Assembly (NCBI GenBank): GCA_903861115.1
Contig: CAIOTD010000035.1
Location: forward strand, 1 to 36,397
Source: an uncultured Burkholderiales bacterium
GTDB taxonomy: Bacteria; Pseudomonadota; Gammaproteobacteria; Burkholderiales; Burkholderiaceae_C
Reading direction: 5' to 3'
DNA: 36,397 nt
Position numbers and translations under genes: made by a program. The notes under the pieces were generated by a model. That model ran no database searches. It saw only the letters and a program-made list of their open reading frames with translations, and was not told the origin of the DNA. Numbering within the stretch: position 1 is the first letter of the stretch; each line of letters opens with the position of its first letter. Shown here one piece after another: positions 26,386 through 34,441 of the stretch.

Positions 26386-26427
26386 ACGTGCACTCGGCTC
26401 ATGCACGTTGACCCATGCTCAGGGTCA
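26386..26427. terminator. Paired stem-loops between convergent birA and histidine kinase gene
   Basis: Two perfect inverted repeats stand side by side: ACGTGCA / TGCACGT (7 bp, 9-nt loop, 26386-26408) and TGACCC / GGGTCA (6 bp, 7-nt loop, 26409-26427). They lie between convergent stop codons but have no T-runs, so they may be mRNA 3'-end stabilisers or weak terminators rather than classical intrinsic terminators. Confidence 0.45.
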
Positions 26428-26439
26428 CTGTCTTGAACC

Positions 26440-27969
26440 TCACGGCTGCTTTTCGCGACCTTGAAACACCACCCTCACTCTCAAGCCATTGAGCTTGCTT
26501 GTCGCTTGCCTTGCGCTGCGCTTGGTCGGCACCTGCGTCTCAGGCCAATCGCTTTGCGCGTCCTCTAAGTACACCAGTGCTTGGTGCTGATCTGCAATTT
26601 CTTTGACAATGGAGAGCCCAAGTCCTGAACCGTCGACTTGGCTCGCCACACCAAGATTTCTATAAAAAGGCTGCATGACCAGCTCTTTTTCAGCATCAGA
26701 AATACCAGGGCCGGAATCCTCTATGACCAAAATCAACTTCTCGTTTTCATTGTCGCGATAGATGCTTAAGTTGATCACCCCTGGGTTGATGGGATCGGAG
26801 GGCGTGTAATTGATTGCGTTTTCTAATAAATTGCGGATCAGCTCCTTGATCAAAATGGGATTGAGATCCAGCTTTGAGGATCCTCGCTCAAAACCCACGG
26901 CCTCATAACCCAAGTCCAAGTACTTTTGCGAAGCCATCTGCCACGTCTCTTGCAAAACTTCCTCAACCAACTCGCCCAAGTCACAACTCACTTTGGTCAT
27001 TGATTGTGCACCGACCTCCGCACGCGCCAAAGAGAGCAATTGATTGACCACGCGGGTTGCTCTCACACTTGATAAACCGATCAATCGCAACGTGTGTTTG
27101 AGCTCCGTATTGGACAGGCTCTCTGTTTGTGCCAACTCTGACTGCATTCGAAGCCCAGCCAGGGGTGTTTTCAACTGATGCGCTGCATCGGCCAAGAATC
27201 TCTTTTTGGTCTCAATGGAACTCTTGAGCCTGGACAACAATTCATTGATTGAGGCCACCAGTGGCGTCACCTCCAAAGGCATGACTCTGTCATCCAATGG
27301 ACTTAGATCATCGGGCCTTCTTTGTCTGATGTGCTCCTCTAGTCGCCGCAAGGGCTGAAGCCCTCTAGCCAAAGCAATCCATAGCACCAAGATGGCAAGA
27401 GGCAAAATCGCCAATTGCGGCAGCATCACCCCTTTAACGATTTCTTGAGCGAGGAGACCTCTTTTCTCATAAGACTCGGTCACCTGCAATAAATACGTCG
27501 CATTGATAGGCGAGTCCACTTCAGACTTGAGCGGTTTTTCTAAATTGGCTTTGAACCACAGGTGAGCGACTCTCACCTTTTGACCTTTGTACTGCTCGTC
27601 GCGAAATCTGATTTCTGATTTTAAGAATGCATCATCATCTTGCGGTGTGGGCAAGTCCACGTCGCCCGCAATCAAGGCGCCAGAATAGGAGCGCAATTGA
27701 TAGAACAAGCGAGCTGTGTCATCTGACTTGTTCAACATCTGCGCCACCGCCCTCAAGCGCTGGTCGACTGACTTTTTTTGATCCTCGATGAGGCTCTCTA
27801 TGGCATGAATTTGATACTCAAGCCCACGATCGTAAGGCTTATTTGCAACCCCTACTGCGACCAACCACATGAGCGCTAGGCTGATCGGCCAAAGCAGCAA
27901 CAAGGGTATCAGCATCCAGTCTAATATGCCTCCAAACAACGAGGGTTGTTCTCGCTGGAATATTTTCAC
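26440..27969 (-). CDS. Sensor histidine kinase, TctE/QseC-like
   Basis: This is a membrane-bound sensor of a two-component system. Of 509 residues, a first transmembrane helix lies at about 14-42, a periplasmic 2CSK_N-like sensor domain at about 43-178, and a second helix at about 180-204. The dimerisation/phosphoacceptor box FLADAAHQLKTPLAGLR has His264. The ATPase has N-box LLENAINYTPS, G1 DSGPGIS and G2 GSGLGLSIVKEIADQH. It resembles TctE-type kinases, some of which respond to tricarboxylates, but the ligand cannot be deduced. The start is GTG at 27969; no strong ribosome site is visible, and a 5-bp hairpin (27986-28000) lies just upstream. The regulator gene ends 68 bp upstream. Confidence 0.92.
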   Translation of the reverse strand: MKIFQREQPSLFGGILDWMLIPLLLLWPISLALMWLVAVGVANKPYDRGLEYQIHAIESLIEDQKKSVDQRLRAVAQMLNKSDDTARLFYQLRSYSGALIAGDVDLPTPQDDDAFLKSEIRFRDEQYKGQKVRVAHLWFKANLEKPLKSEVDSPINATYLLQVTESYEKRGLLAQEIVKGVMLPQLAILPLAILVLWIALARGLQPLRRLEEHIRQRRPDDLSPLDDRVMPLEVTPLVASINELLSRLKSSIETKKRFLADAAHQLKTPLAGLRMQSELAQTESLSNTELKHTLRLIGLSSVRATRVVNQLLSLARAEVGAQSMTKVSCDLGELVEEVLQETWQMASQKYLDLGYEAVGFERGSSKLDLNPILIKELIRNLLENAINYTPSDPINPGVINLSIYRDNENEKLILVIEDSGPGISDAEKELVMQPFYRNLGVASQVDGSGLGLSIVKEIADQHQALVYLEDAQSDWPETQVPTKRSARQATSKLNGLRVRVVFQGREKQP

Positions 27970-28037
27970 GATGGATCACTTGAAAGCCGCACTGAGCGGC
28001 CCCTCAATTGAATCGGCATTGAATTTAAAACCATTTT

Positions 28038-28715
28038 TCAAGGATTCACTATCTTTTCTAAGCAATAGCCCAAACCCCTGACCGTCACGATTCTGATGGG
28101 GTCTTTTTCGATTTTTTTTCTCAACCGATGGATATACACTTCGATGGCATTGTTGCTGACCTCCTCGCCCCACTCACACAAGCGCTCCACGAGTTGATCT
28201 TTGCTGACCAAGCGCCCCGTTCTTTGCAACAAAACTTCCAATAAGCCCAACTCTCTGGCCGACAAATCGACCATCTTGCCATCAATCGTGGCCACTCGGC
28301 CGGCTTGATCGTAAACCATTGGTCCGTGTTTGATCAGCGCGCTGTTGCCCCCCATGCCTCGACGAATCAACGCCCTGACCCTTGCTTCAAGCTCTTGCAA
28401 TGAGAATGGTTTGGCCATGTAATCATCGGCGCCATAATCCAAGCCTTTGACCCTCTCCTCTATGGAGTCGGCTGCCGTCAAAATAAGAACCGGGCAGGTG
28501 CTCCCTCTTGCGCGCAGTCTCTTCAACACCTCTAAACCATGCAGCTTTGGCAAACCCAAGTCAAGAATCAACAAGTCAAACTCGTCGGTGCTGGTCAGCA
28601 CCGCGTCGGCTTCACTGCCATTGCCCACATGATCCACCACCGCGCCCGATGAGCGCAAACTGCGCAACAATCCATCCGCCAAGACTTGGTCATCTTCTGC
28701 TATCAGAATTCGCAC
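28038..28715 (-). CDS. OmpR-family response regulator, partner of the adjacent kinase
   Basis: The 225-residue protein has an N-terminal receiver domain (acidic pocket EDD 7-9, phosphoacceptor Asp52 in LLILDLGLPKLHG, then LTAAD and the lysine in YMAKPFSLQEL). A C-terminal winged-helix DNA-binding domain follows (LSARELGLLEVLLQRTGRLVSKDQL ... VEVYIHRLRKKI ... TVRGLGYCL). It is TctD/QseB-like. I chose the GTG at 28715 because it has GGAGG 8 nt upstream and the protein then begins MRILIAEDD; the open frame extends to a TTG at 28730. It follows marR by 35 bp on the same strand and precedes the kinase gene. Confidence 0.95.
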   Translation of the reverse strand: MRILIAEDDQVLADGLLRSLRSSGAVVDHVGNGSEADAVLTSTDEFDLLILDLGLPKLHGLEVLKRLRARGSTCPVLILTAADSIEERVKGLDYGADDYMAKPFSLQELEARVRALIRRGMGGNSALIKHGPMVYDQAGRVATIDGKMVDLSARELGLLEVLLQRTGRLVSKDQLVERLCEWGEEVSNNAIEVYIHRLRKKIEKDPIRIVTVRGLGYCLEKIVNP

Positions 28716-28750
28716 AACGAGGACCTCCAAAGATTTGAACAGTTCCCATT

Positions 28751-29263
28751 TTAGAACCCATTCGGTAAATCGCGTTGAGAATCTGCATAAACCTCCAACC
28801 CCAAGCTGATCACGGTCGCAACGTCCACACCCACCTCTGTTTTGAACTCTTGTTCGGCTTGATTGACCGCCAGCTCAAACGCCTTTAACCAGGCCATGCC
28901 CAACTCTGTAAAACGGATGCTTTTTGCTCTTTTATCGCTTGCGTCAGGCTCTTTTGAAATCAAGCCCCATGCCTCGCATTGATCGACCAATTCCGCCATG
29001 GCTTGCTTGGTCATGCCTGCACTTTGTGCCAGCTGCGTTAATTGCGCACCCTCGAGCGGCAAATGCCTTGTCATGTGAATGTGTGCAGCACTGACTTGTC
29101 CTCTGCTTGCCAGATTCGACAAGGCCAGGGGCACACGTACATCGTGTGACATCAAGTTAAAAACACGTTCATCAAACCGCCTCATCGCTTGACCCAACAA
29201 GCGACCCAAATGGTTTTGCCTCCAATCGGGAAAACTGCTGGTTTTGTGTGTTGTCTTGCGCAT
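28751..29263 (-). CDS. MarR-family transcriptional regulator
   Basis: The 170-residue protein has the MarR winged-helix layout: an N-terminal helix, then HLPLEGAQLTQLAQSAGMTKQAMAELVDQCEAWGLISKEPDASDKRAKSIRFTELG, with the recognition helix MTKQAMAELVDQ and the wing DASDKRAK. MarR proteins are dimeric repressors that usually sense small phenolic or oxidant ligands and control their own gene. A perfect 8-bp inverted repeat 16 bp upstream of the ATG at 29263 is the likely operator. It may head an operon with the response regulator and kinase. The ATG sits about 7 nt after a TATCAT hexamer, so the message may be leaderless. Confidence 0.9.
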   Translation of the reverse strand: MRKTTHKTSSFPDWRQNHLGRLLGQAMRRFDERVFNLMSHDVRVPLALSNLASRGQVSAAHIHMTRHLPLEGAQLTQLAQSAGMTKQAMAELVDQCEAWGLISKEPDASDKRAKSIRFTELGMAWLKAFELAVNQAEQEFKTEVGVDVATVISLGLEVYADSQRDLPNGF

Positions 29264-29279
29264 GGTGGCGATGATAGCA

Positions 29280-29302
29280 TTTAGTCAAGTAAACTGACTA
29301 AA
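29280..29302. promoter_or_regulatory. Probable MarR operator between marR and recA
   Basis: TTTAGTCA, 7 nt, TGACTAAA form a perfect 8-bp inverted repeat, of the form and AT-rich composition usual for MarR-family sites. It lies 16 bp from the marR start codon and 7 bp from the -35 of the predicted recA promoter. Autoregulation of marR is likely; an effect on recA is possible but is only inference. Confidence 0.65.
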
Positions 29303-29309
29303 ATTCCTA

Positions 29310-29338
29310 TTTACAAGAAGTGCCTCTTGCGATAAATT
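29310..29338 (+). promoter_or_regulatory. Predicted sigma-70 promoter of recA
   Basis: TTTACA (5/6 to TTGACA), 17-nt spacer, TAAATT (4/6 to TATAAT). The LexA-like palindrome begins immediately downstream, where a repressor would block initiation. The transcript leader would be about 70 nt to the recA ATG at 29414. Confidence 0.6.
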
Positions 29339-29356
29339 ACTGGTTAAGCATCCAGT
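29339..29356. promoter_or_regulatory. LexA-like (SOS) box upstream of recA
   Basis: ACTGG, eight nt, CCAGT form a perfect 5-bp inverted repeat with the spacing of the proteobacterial LexA box (CTGT-N8-ACAG). The fourth base differs on both arms (CTGG/CCAG), so this is a variant site. Its position over the predicted start site of recA is what is expected of an SOS operator. Confidence 0.55.
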
Positions 29357-29413
29357 TGTTTTGGGTGGCTTCAATTACTGAAAACTTAACTTACTGATTT
29401 TAAAGGATTTTTC

Positions 29414-30487
29414 ATGGACGCACCCGTCAAAGGCCTCGCAGCAACGACAGAAAAAAACAAAGCCCTTCAAGCCGCACTTGCGCAAATTGAGAAACAATTT
29501 GGCAAAGGTACCATCATGCGCTTGGGCGAAGGAGAGGTCATTGAAGACATTCAAGTGGTATCGACTGGGTCCCTGGGACTGGACATCGCTTTGGGGGTTG
29601 GCGGACTGCCAAGAGGAAGGGTCATTGAGATTTATGGCCCTGAGTCCTCTGGAAAAACCACGTTGACACTTCAGGTGATCGCAGAAATGCAAAAACAAAA
29701 TGGCACATGCGCATTTGTTGACGCCGAGCACGCTTTGGACATCCAATATGCCCAAAAATTGGGCGTGAACTTACAAGACCTTTTGATTTCGCAACCCGAC
29801 ACGGGCGAGCAAGCACTTGAGATCGTTGACAGTTTGGTGCGTTCAGGCGCTGTTGACCTCATCGTCATCGACTCTGTTGCCGCCTTAACGCCAAAAGCCG
29901 AACTTGAAGGCGACATGGGTGACTCCTTACCCGGCCTGCAAGCAAGACTCATGAGCCAAGCACTGCGCAAATTGACCGCAACCATCAAAAAAACCAACTG
30001 CATGGTCATTTTCATCAATCAAATTCGCATGAAAATTGGTGTGATGTTTGGCTCCCCCGAAACCACAACGGGTGGCAATGCACTGAAATTCTATGCGTCT
30101 GTGCGCCTTGATATTCGTCGCACCGGGACCATCAAAAAGGGTGAAGAAGCCATTGGCAACGAAACAAAGGTCAAAGTCGTCAAAAACAAAGTCGCCCCAC
30201 CCTTCAAAACAGCTGAATTTGATATTTTATTTGGTGAAGGCATCTCTCGACATGGCGAGGTCATTGACTTGGGCGTGACCGCTCGCGTGATTGATAAATC
30301 AGGTGCTTGGTACGCCTACAACGGCGAGAAAATTGGGCAAGGCCGCGACAACTCTCGTGAATTTTTGCGTGAAAACCCAGCGCTGGCCCACGAAATTGAA
30401 AACAAGGTGCGCGAATCCCTTGGCATTCCAGCTGTCCCCCTGGCCTTGAGTACGCCGGTGAGCGACGCAGCAACCAAAGGGGACTAA
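29414..30487 (+). CDS. recA: Recombinase RecA
   Basis: RecA forms filaments on single-stranded DNA, drives strand exchange and activates LexA self-cleavage in the SOS response. The 357 residues include the P-loop GPESSGKT (75-82), the [35 protein letters not shown] core with DNA-binding loops, and a C-terminal domain ending in a short tail. Length matches the family. The ATG at 29414 follows AAAGGA. It is divergent from marR and followed by recX. The recA-recX-sucC-sucD block is usual in Burkholderiales. Confidence 0.99.
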   Translation: MDAPVKGLAATTEKNKALQAALAQIEKQFGKGTIMRLGEGEVIEDIQVVSTGSLGLDIALGVGGLPRGRVIEIYGPESSGKTTLTLQVIAEMQKQNGTCAFVDAEHALDIQYAQKLGVNLQDLLISQPDTGEQALEIVDSLVRSGAVDLIVIDSVAALTPKAELEGDMGDSLPGLQARLMSQALRKLTATIKKTNCMVIFINQIRMKIGVMFGSPETTTGGNALKFYASVRLDIRRTGTIKKGEEAIGNETKVKVVKNKVAPPFKTAEFDILFGEGISRHGEVIDLGVTARVIDKSGAWYAYNGEKIGQGRDNSREFLRENPALAHEIENKVRESLGIPAVPLALSTPVSDAATKGD

Positions 30488-30578
30488 AAAGCCCTCAAAG
30501 ACATGCCTCTTTGCAATATGAAAAGACCGTACCTTTGCCACACACCACCTACAACAACTTCATCGTCTTATCCACTTA

Positions 30579-30614
30579 CCAACACTCGACAACACGCCTT
30601 TTGTCGAGTGTTGG
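30579..30614. terminator. Perfect 14-bp hairpin between recA and recX
   Basis: The arm CCAACACTCGACAA is repeated exactly inverted as TTGTCGAGTGTTGG, with an 8-nt loop (30593-30600). There is no T-run after it, so it is not a classical intrinsic terminator on the plus strand. It ends 18 bp before the recX ATG. In E. coli a recA terminator allows limited read-through into recX; a similar attenuating role is inferred here. Confidence 0.7.
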
Positions 30615-30632
30615 CCCTCATGATTGCACGCC

Positions 30633-31142
30633 ATGTTTAACCGTCAGCACAGAAATTTTCCACTCCTGAGTTTGAAGTCCCGCGCTTTGCGTGCCTTGTC
30701 ACAAAGAGAGTACTCAAGACAAGAACTCCTCAAAAAACTCACCCCATACGAAACCGAGGAGGGTGAACTTGAAAGGGTTTTGAATGAGCTGGAACTCAAG
30801 GATTTCTTGAACGAAAAACGCAACGCCTTGTCGATTGCCTCGCGCAAAGAATCTAAACTGGGTGCCCGACGCATTCAAGCAGAAATGAAACAAAAGGGCG
30901 TCCCATTGGATATTGCTCAGGGCGTCATGGAAGATTTAAAAACCACTGAGCTCGCCCGGGCCAAAGCGCTTTGGCTCAGAAAATTTGGCGCCTTGCCAAA
31001 CAACCCCAAAGAGACAGATCAACAAATGCGATTCATGCTCACGCGCGGATTTTCAATGGCAGTGCTCAAAATGGTCTACGCCGAGTTCAAGGATGAGGCC
31101 GCTGAACAAGACCACCGCGCGCAAGAGACGCTCAACCCTTGA
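30633..31142 (+). CDS. recX: Recombination regulatory protein RecX
   Basis: RecX inhibits RecA filament extension. The 169-residue helical protein carries the family repeat pattern: LKSRALRALSQREYSRQELLKKL near the N-terminus, FLNEKRNALSIASRKESKLGARRIQAEMKQKGV in the middle and a C-terminal segment MRFMLTRGFSMAVLKMVY. I chose the ATG at 30633 (MFNRQ); the frame also has a TTG at 30624, and neither has a clear ribosome site, so translation may be weak. It follows recA by 145 bp with a strong hairpin between, and converges with argC, whose stop lies 4 bp away. Confidence 0.94.
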   Translation: MFNRQHRNFPLLSLKSRALRALSQREYSRQELLKKLTPYETEEGELERVLNELELKDFLNEKRNALSIASRKESKLGARRIQAEMKQKGVPLDIAQGVMEDLKTTELARAKALWLRKFGALPNNPKETDQQMRFMLTRGFSMAVLKMVYAEFKDEAAEQDHRAQETLNP

Positions 31143-31146
31143 AGAT

Positions 31147-32079
31147 TCAAGGCTTAAGAGGCTCTAAATCCAACATCAAATGTAAATTTTGAACGGCAGC
31201 GCCGCTGGCGCCTTTGCCTAAATTGTCCAGTCGGGCCATCAAAACCAAATGGCCTTTTTCAACGTTGTCGAAAACAGCGATCTCTAATCGATTGCTGTTG
31301 TTGAGAGCGGTTGCATCAAAATGCAAGTTGGCCTGCTTTGGCAATACAGTTACAAAACTGTTCTTAATGGCATTGTAGTGACTTAAAAATGCTTGACGAA
31401 TCCTCTCAGGCGTCACCCCTTGTGGCAACTGCTCCAAATGAAGTGGCAATTGAACAACCATGCCTTGCCTGAAGTTCCCCACTGAGGGAACAAACAAGGG
31501 ACGCTTACTGAGGCCAGCGTAGGTCATGATTTCTGGAATATGCTTGTGCTCCAAGCCCAAAGCGTAAAAGTCCATCAATGGCGCTCGTCCGCCCTCATAG
31601 TCCTCGATCATGCTTTTCCCACCCCCTGAGTAACCACTCACACTTGGCAAACTCAACGGCAAGTCCTGCGGCAAGAGTCCCGCGTTCATCAATGGGCGAA
31701 GCAAAGCAATGGCGCCCGTGGCGTAGCATCCAGGATTGGCAACTTTTTGAGCAGATCGAATCTTTGCCTCTTGACCCAAATCCAGCTCAGGAAAACCGTA
31801 AACCCAATCTGTGTGCGTGCGATGCGCAGTTGAAGCATCAATGATTTTCGGTTTTTTGCCGGTTATTTCATCGATGAGGGCGACAGATTGTCTTGCCGCA
31901 TCATCATGCAAGCACAAAATGACCAAATCAGCGTTCTCCATGAGCCGCAATTTGACCTGAGGATCCTTGCGCTCAGCCGCAGCGATCGACAAGATCTCCA
32001 GTCCAGGAATGGATTCGAGCTGGCTTTTAATCTGTAGCCCTGTGGTGCCGGCCTCTCCGTCAATGAAAATTTTATGCAT
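31147..32079 (-). CDS. argC: N-acetyl-gamma-glutamyl-phosphate reductase, type 2 (short form)
   Basis: ArgC reduces N-acetylglutamyl phosphate in arginine synthesis. The start [17 protein letters not shown], the segment [20 protein letters not shown], the catalytic Cys118 in [17 protein letters not shown] and the 310-residue length mark the short type 2 class, not the type 1 enzyme of about 345 residues. The ATG at 32079 is used. It is inserted on the minus strand between recX and sucC, convergent with recX by 4 bp, and the 187-bp spacer to sucC must hold divergent promoters. No other arg gene is in the window. Confidence 0.95.
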   Translation of the reverse strand: MHKIFIDGEAGTTGLQIKSQLESIPGLEILSIAAAERKDPQVKLRLMENADLVILCLHDDAARQSVALIDEITGKKPKIIDASTAHRTHTDWVYGFPELDLGQEAKIRSAQKVANPGCYATGAIALLRPLMNAGLLPQDLPLSLPSVSGYSGGGKSMIEDYEGGRAPLMDFYALGLEHKHIPEIMTYAGLSKRPLFVPSVGNFRQGMVVQLPLHLEQLPQGVTPERIRQAFLSHYNAIKNSFVTVLPKQANLHFDATALNNSNRLEIAVFDNVEKGHLVLMARLDNLGKGASGAAVQNLHLMLDLEPLKP

Positions 32080-32266
32080 GAATAAGTCTACAATAGCGAG
32101 GGGTTAACTGTATATTTAATCCAATTGTAAGCAAAAGGGAAGACTAATGCATCCGAACATGATACATTTCGAGGCGGTAAAGTTTAGATCCAATCGTTGA
32201 CCCCTTTTTTCTCCATTTGAGGCCCGTTTGGCTCTATTTCCCCCTCCTTCGAATTAAGAGAACAAC
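32080..32266. other. Divergent promoter region argC/sucC
   Basis: This 187-bp spacer must contain promoters for argC (minus) and sucC (plus). It is AT-rich near argC (for example TATATTTAAT). I see TTGTAA and TTAAC elements but no pair of hexamers with good spacing, and no ARG box or known regulator site that I can support. Confidence 0.4.
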
Positions 32267-33427
32267 ATGAAAATTCACGAATACCAAGGCAAAGAAATTT
32301 TGCGTCAGTTTGGCGTGCCCGTTCCAAGAGGAATTCCAGCTTTTACGGTACAAGAGGCTGTTGAAGCCGCTCAAAAGCTTGGCGGTCCGGTTTGGGTCGT
32401 TAAAGCTCAAATTCATGCGGGTGGTCGCGGCAAAGGCGGTGGCGTCAAATTGGCTCGCTCTATCGAGGAAGTCAAGCAACTGGCTGGCGAAATTTTGGGC
32501 ATGCAACTTGTCACCCATCAGACAGGCCCCCTTGGACAAAAAGTACGTCGACTCTTGATTGAAGAAGGCGCGGACATCAAAAAAGAATACTACGTCTCTG
32601 TTGTGACCGATCGCGCGTCACAAAAGATTGCCCTCATGGCCTCTTCTGAAGGCGGCATGGACATCGAAGAAGTCGCCCACGCTACCCCAGAGAAAATCAT
32701 CAAAGTCTTTGTCGACCCCTTGACTGGGCTGCTGGACGCGCAAGCTCAGGAGTTGGCACGCGGCATCGGTGTTCCAGAGGCATCCCAAGCAGAAGCCGTT
32801 CAAGTGATGAAGGGTTTGTACAAAGCCTATATGGACACCGATTGCTCTTTGGCTGAGATCAACCCATTGATTCTTGAGGGAAATGGCCACATCAAAGCGT
32901 TGGATGCCAAATTCAACTTTGATCCAAATGCATTGTTTAGACACCCAGAAATCGTAGCCTATAGAGACCTCGATGAAGAGGATCCCGCTGAAATTGAGGC
33001 GAGTAAGTTTGATCTCGCCTACATCAGCCTTGACGGCAACATTGGGTGCTTGGTCAATGGCGCAGGTCTGGCCATGGCCACCATGGACACCATTAAACTT
33101 TTTGGTGCAGAGCCCGCCAACTTCCTTGACGTTGGTGGAGGCGCAACGCCTGAAAAAGTCACTGAAGCCTTTAAGATCATGCTTAAAAACCCCAAAGTCA
33201 AAGCGATTTTGGTCAATATTTTCGGCGGCATCATGCGTTGCGATACCATCGCAACCGGTGTGATCACCGCTTGCAAGGCCGTCAACCTGAGTGTTCCTTT
33301 GGTCGTACGCATGAAAGGGACAAACGAAGAGCTGGGCAAGAAAATGCTTGCTGAATCTGGTCTTCCCATCATCAGTGCTGACACCATGGCTGAAGCGGCT
33401 CAAAAAGTCGTCGCCGCATTGAAATAA
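32267..33427 (+). CDS. sucC: Succinyl-CoA synthetase beta subunit (ADP-forming)
   Basis: SucC with SucD converts succinyl-CoA to succinate with substrate-level phosphorylation in the TCA cycle. The 386 residues start [22 protein letters not shown] and contain [21 protein letters not shown] of the ATP-grasp domain. The C-terminal ligase domain includes [30 protein letters not shown] and [10 protein letters not shown]. The length is exactly typical. The ATG at 32267 has AAGAGAA upstream. It lies 17 bp before sucD, one operon. Confidence 0.99.
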   Translation: MKIHEYQGKEILRQFGVPVPRGIPAFTVQEAVEAAQKLGGPVWVVKAQIHAGGRGKGGGVKLARSIEEVKQLAGEILGMQLVTHQTGPLGQKVRRLLIEEGADIKKEYYVSVVTDRASQKIALMASSEGGMDIEEVAHATPEKIIKVFVDPLTGLLDAQAQELARGIGVPEASQAEAVQVMKGLYKAYMDTDCSLAEINPLILEGNGHIKALDAKFNFDPNALFRHPEIVAYRDLDEEDPAEIEASKFDLAYISLDGNIGCLVNGAGLAMATMDTIKLFGAEPANFLDVGGGATPEKVTEAFKIMLKNPKVKAILVNIFGGIMRCDTIATGVITACKAVNLSVPLVVRMKGTNEELGKKMLAESGLPIISADTMAEAAQKVVAALK

Positions 33428-33444
33428 GCCTCAAGGATTTCAAC

Positions 33445-34338
33445 ATGTCTATCTATATCAACAAAAATACCAAAGTTATCACCCAAGGCATTACCGGTAA
33501 AACCGGTCAATTCCATACTGAAAAGTGCCAAGAATACGCCAATGGTAAACAATGCTTTGTCGCTGGCGTCAATCCAAAAAAGGCCGGGGAAAAGATTTTT
33601 GACATCCCAATTTTTGGCTCCGTCAAGGAAGCAGCTCATGAAACGGGTGCGACCGTTTCTGTGATTTACGTGCCTCCAGCGGGTGCAGCCGCCGCCATTT
33701 GGGAGGCCATCGAGGCGGATTTGGACTTTGCAATTTGTATCACCGAAGGCATTCCCGTCAGAGACATGCTTGAAGTCAGAAACAAAATGAAAGCCAAAGA
33801 AGCGGCTGGCGGCAAGAAAACCTTGCTTCTTGGCCCCAATTGCCCAGGTCTCATCACGCCAGATGAGATCAAAATCGGCATCATGCCCGGACATATTCAC
33901 AGAAAAGGCCGCATCGGCGTTGTTTCACGTTCCGGTACACTGACCTATGAAGCGGTTGCTCAACTGACTGAAATTGGACTGGGTCAATCCAGTGCTGTTG
34001 GCATTGGCGGCGACCCCATCAATGGCTTAAAGCACATTGATGTCATGAAAGCGTTCAACGATGACCCCGATACCGACGCCGTCATCATGATTGGTGAAAT
34101 TGGTGGCCCCGATGAAGCTGAGGCGGCACGTTGGTGCAAAGCCAATATGAAAAAACCAATTGTTGGCTTTATTGCAGGCGTTACAGCTCCTGCGGGCAAA
34201 CGCATGGGACATGCTGGCGCCTTGATTTCGGGCGGGGACGATACCGCAGATGCCAAACTCTCCATCATGGAGGCGTGTGGCTTCAAGGTGACACGGAACC
34301 CCTCAGAAATGGCAAAATTGCTCAAAGCCATGCTCTGA
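33445..34338 (+). CDS. sucD: Succinyl-CoA synthetase alpha subunit
   Basis: SucD binds CoA and carries the phosphorylated histidine. The 297 residues begin MSIYINKNTKVITQGITGKTGQFHT, with GVNPKKAG, YVPPAGAAAAIWEAI, GPNCPGLITPDE, SRSGTLTYEAV, and the active-site His256 in GKRMGHAGALISGG. The length is slightly above the 289 of E. coli. The start is ATG at 33445 with AAGGA upstream. It is co-transcribed with sucC, and terC follows 103 bp later. Confidence 0.99.
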   Translation: MSIYINKNTKVITQGITGKTGQFHTEKCQEYANGKQCFVAGVNPKKAGEKIFDIPIFGSVKEAAHETGATVSVIYVPPAGAAAAIWEAIEADLDFAICITEGIPVRDMLEVRNKMKAKEAAGGKKTLLLGPNCPGLITPDEIKIGIMPGHIHRKGRIGVVSRSGTLTYEAVAQLTEIGLGQSSAVGIGGDPINGLKHIDVMKAFNDDPDTDAVIMIGEIGGPDEAEAARWCKANMKKPIVGFIAGVTAPAGKRMGHAGALISGGDDTADAKLSIMEACGFKVTRNPSEMAKLLKAML

Positions 34339-34351
34339 TAACGCTGATTGA

Positions 34352-34386
34352 CTCGAACGTTTAACTTTTACAGTTGAGTTTTCGAG
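34352..34386 (+). terminator. Weak hairpin after sucD
   Basis: CTCGAA pairs with TTCGAG, with an inner TTAAC/GTTGA stem that includes one G-T pair. A pyrimidine-rich tract follows (about 34390-34415) but no clean T-run. It could partly separate sucCD from terC. No yybP-ykoY-like riboswitch, which precedes some terC genes, was recognised here. Confidence 0.3.
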
Positions 34387-34441
34387 CCATCCGTTTTTCT
34401 TCTTTCTCGTTCTTCAAACCATCTAACCAACAGCCATTCAT

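Noticed and set aside
32618-33403. 261-codon minus-strand open frame opposite sucC
   Set aside because: It lies entirely within sucC, whose protein is unmistakable. The antisense product has no recognisable domain; it is a by-product of codon bias.
34339-34441. Possible yybP-ykoY manganese riboswitch before terC
   Set aside because: The 103-bp spacer is too short and lacks the conserved loops; only a weak hairpin is seen.
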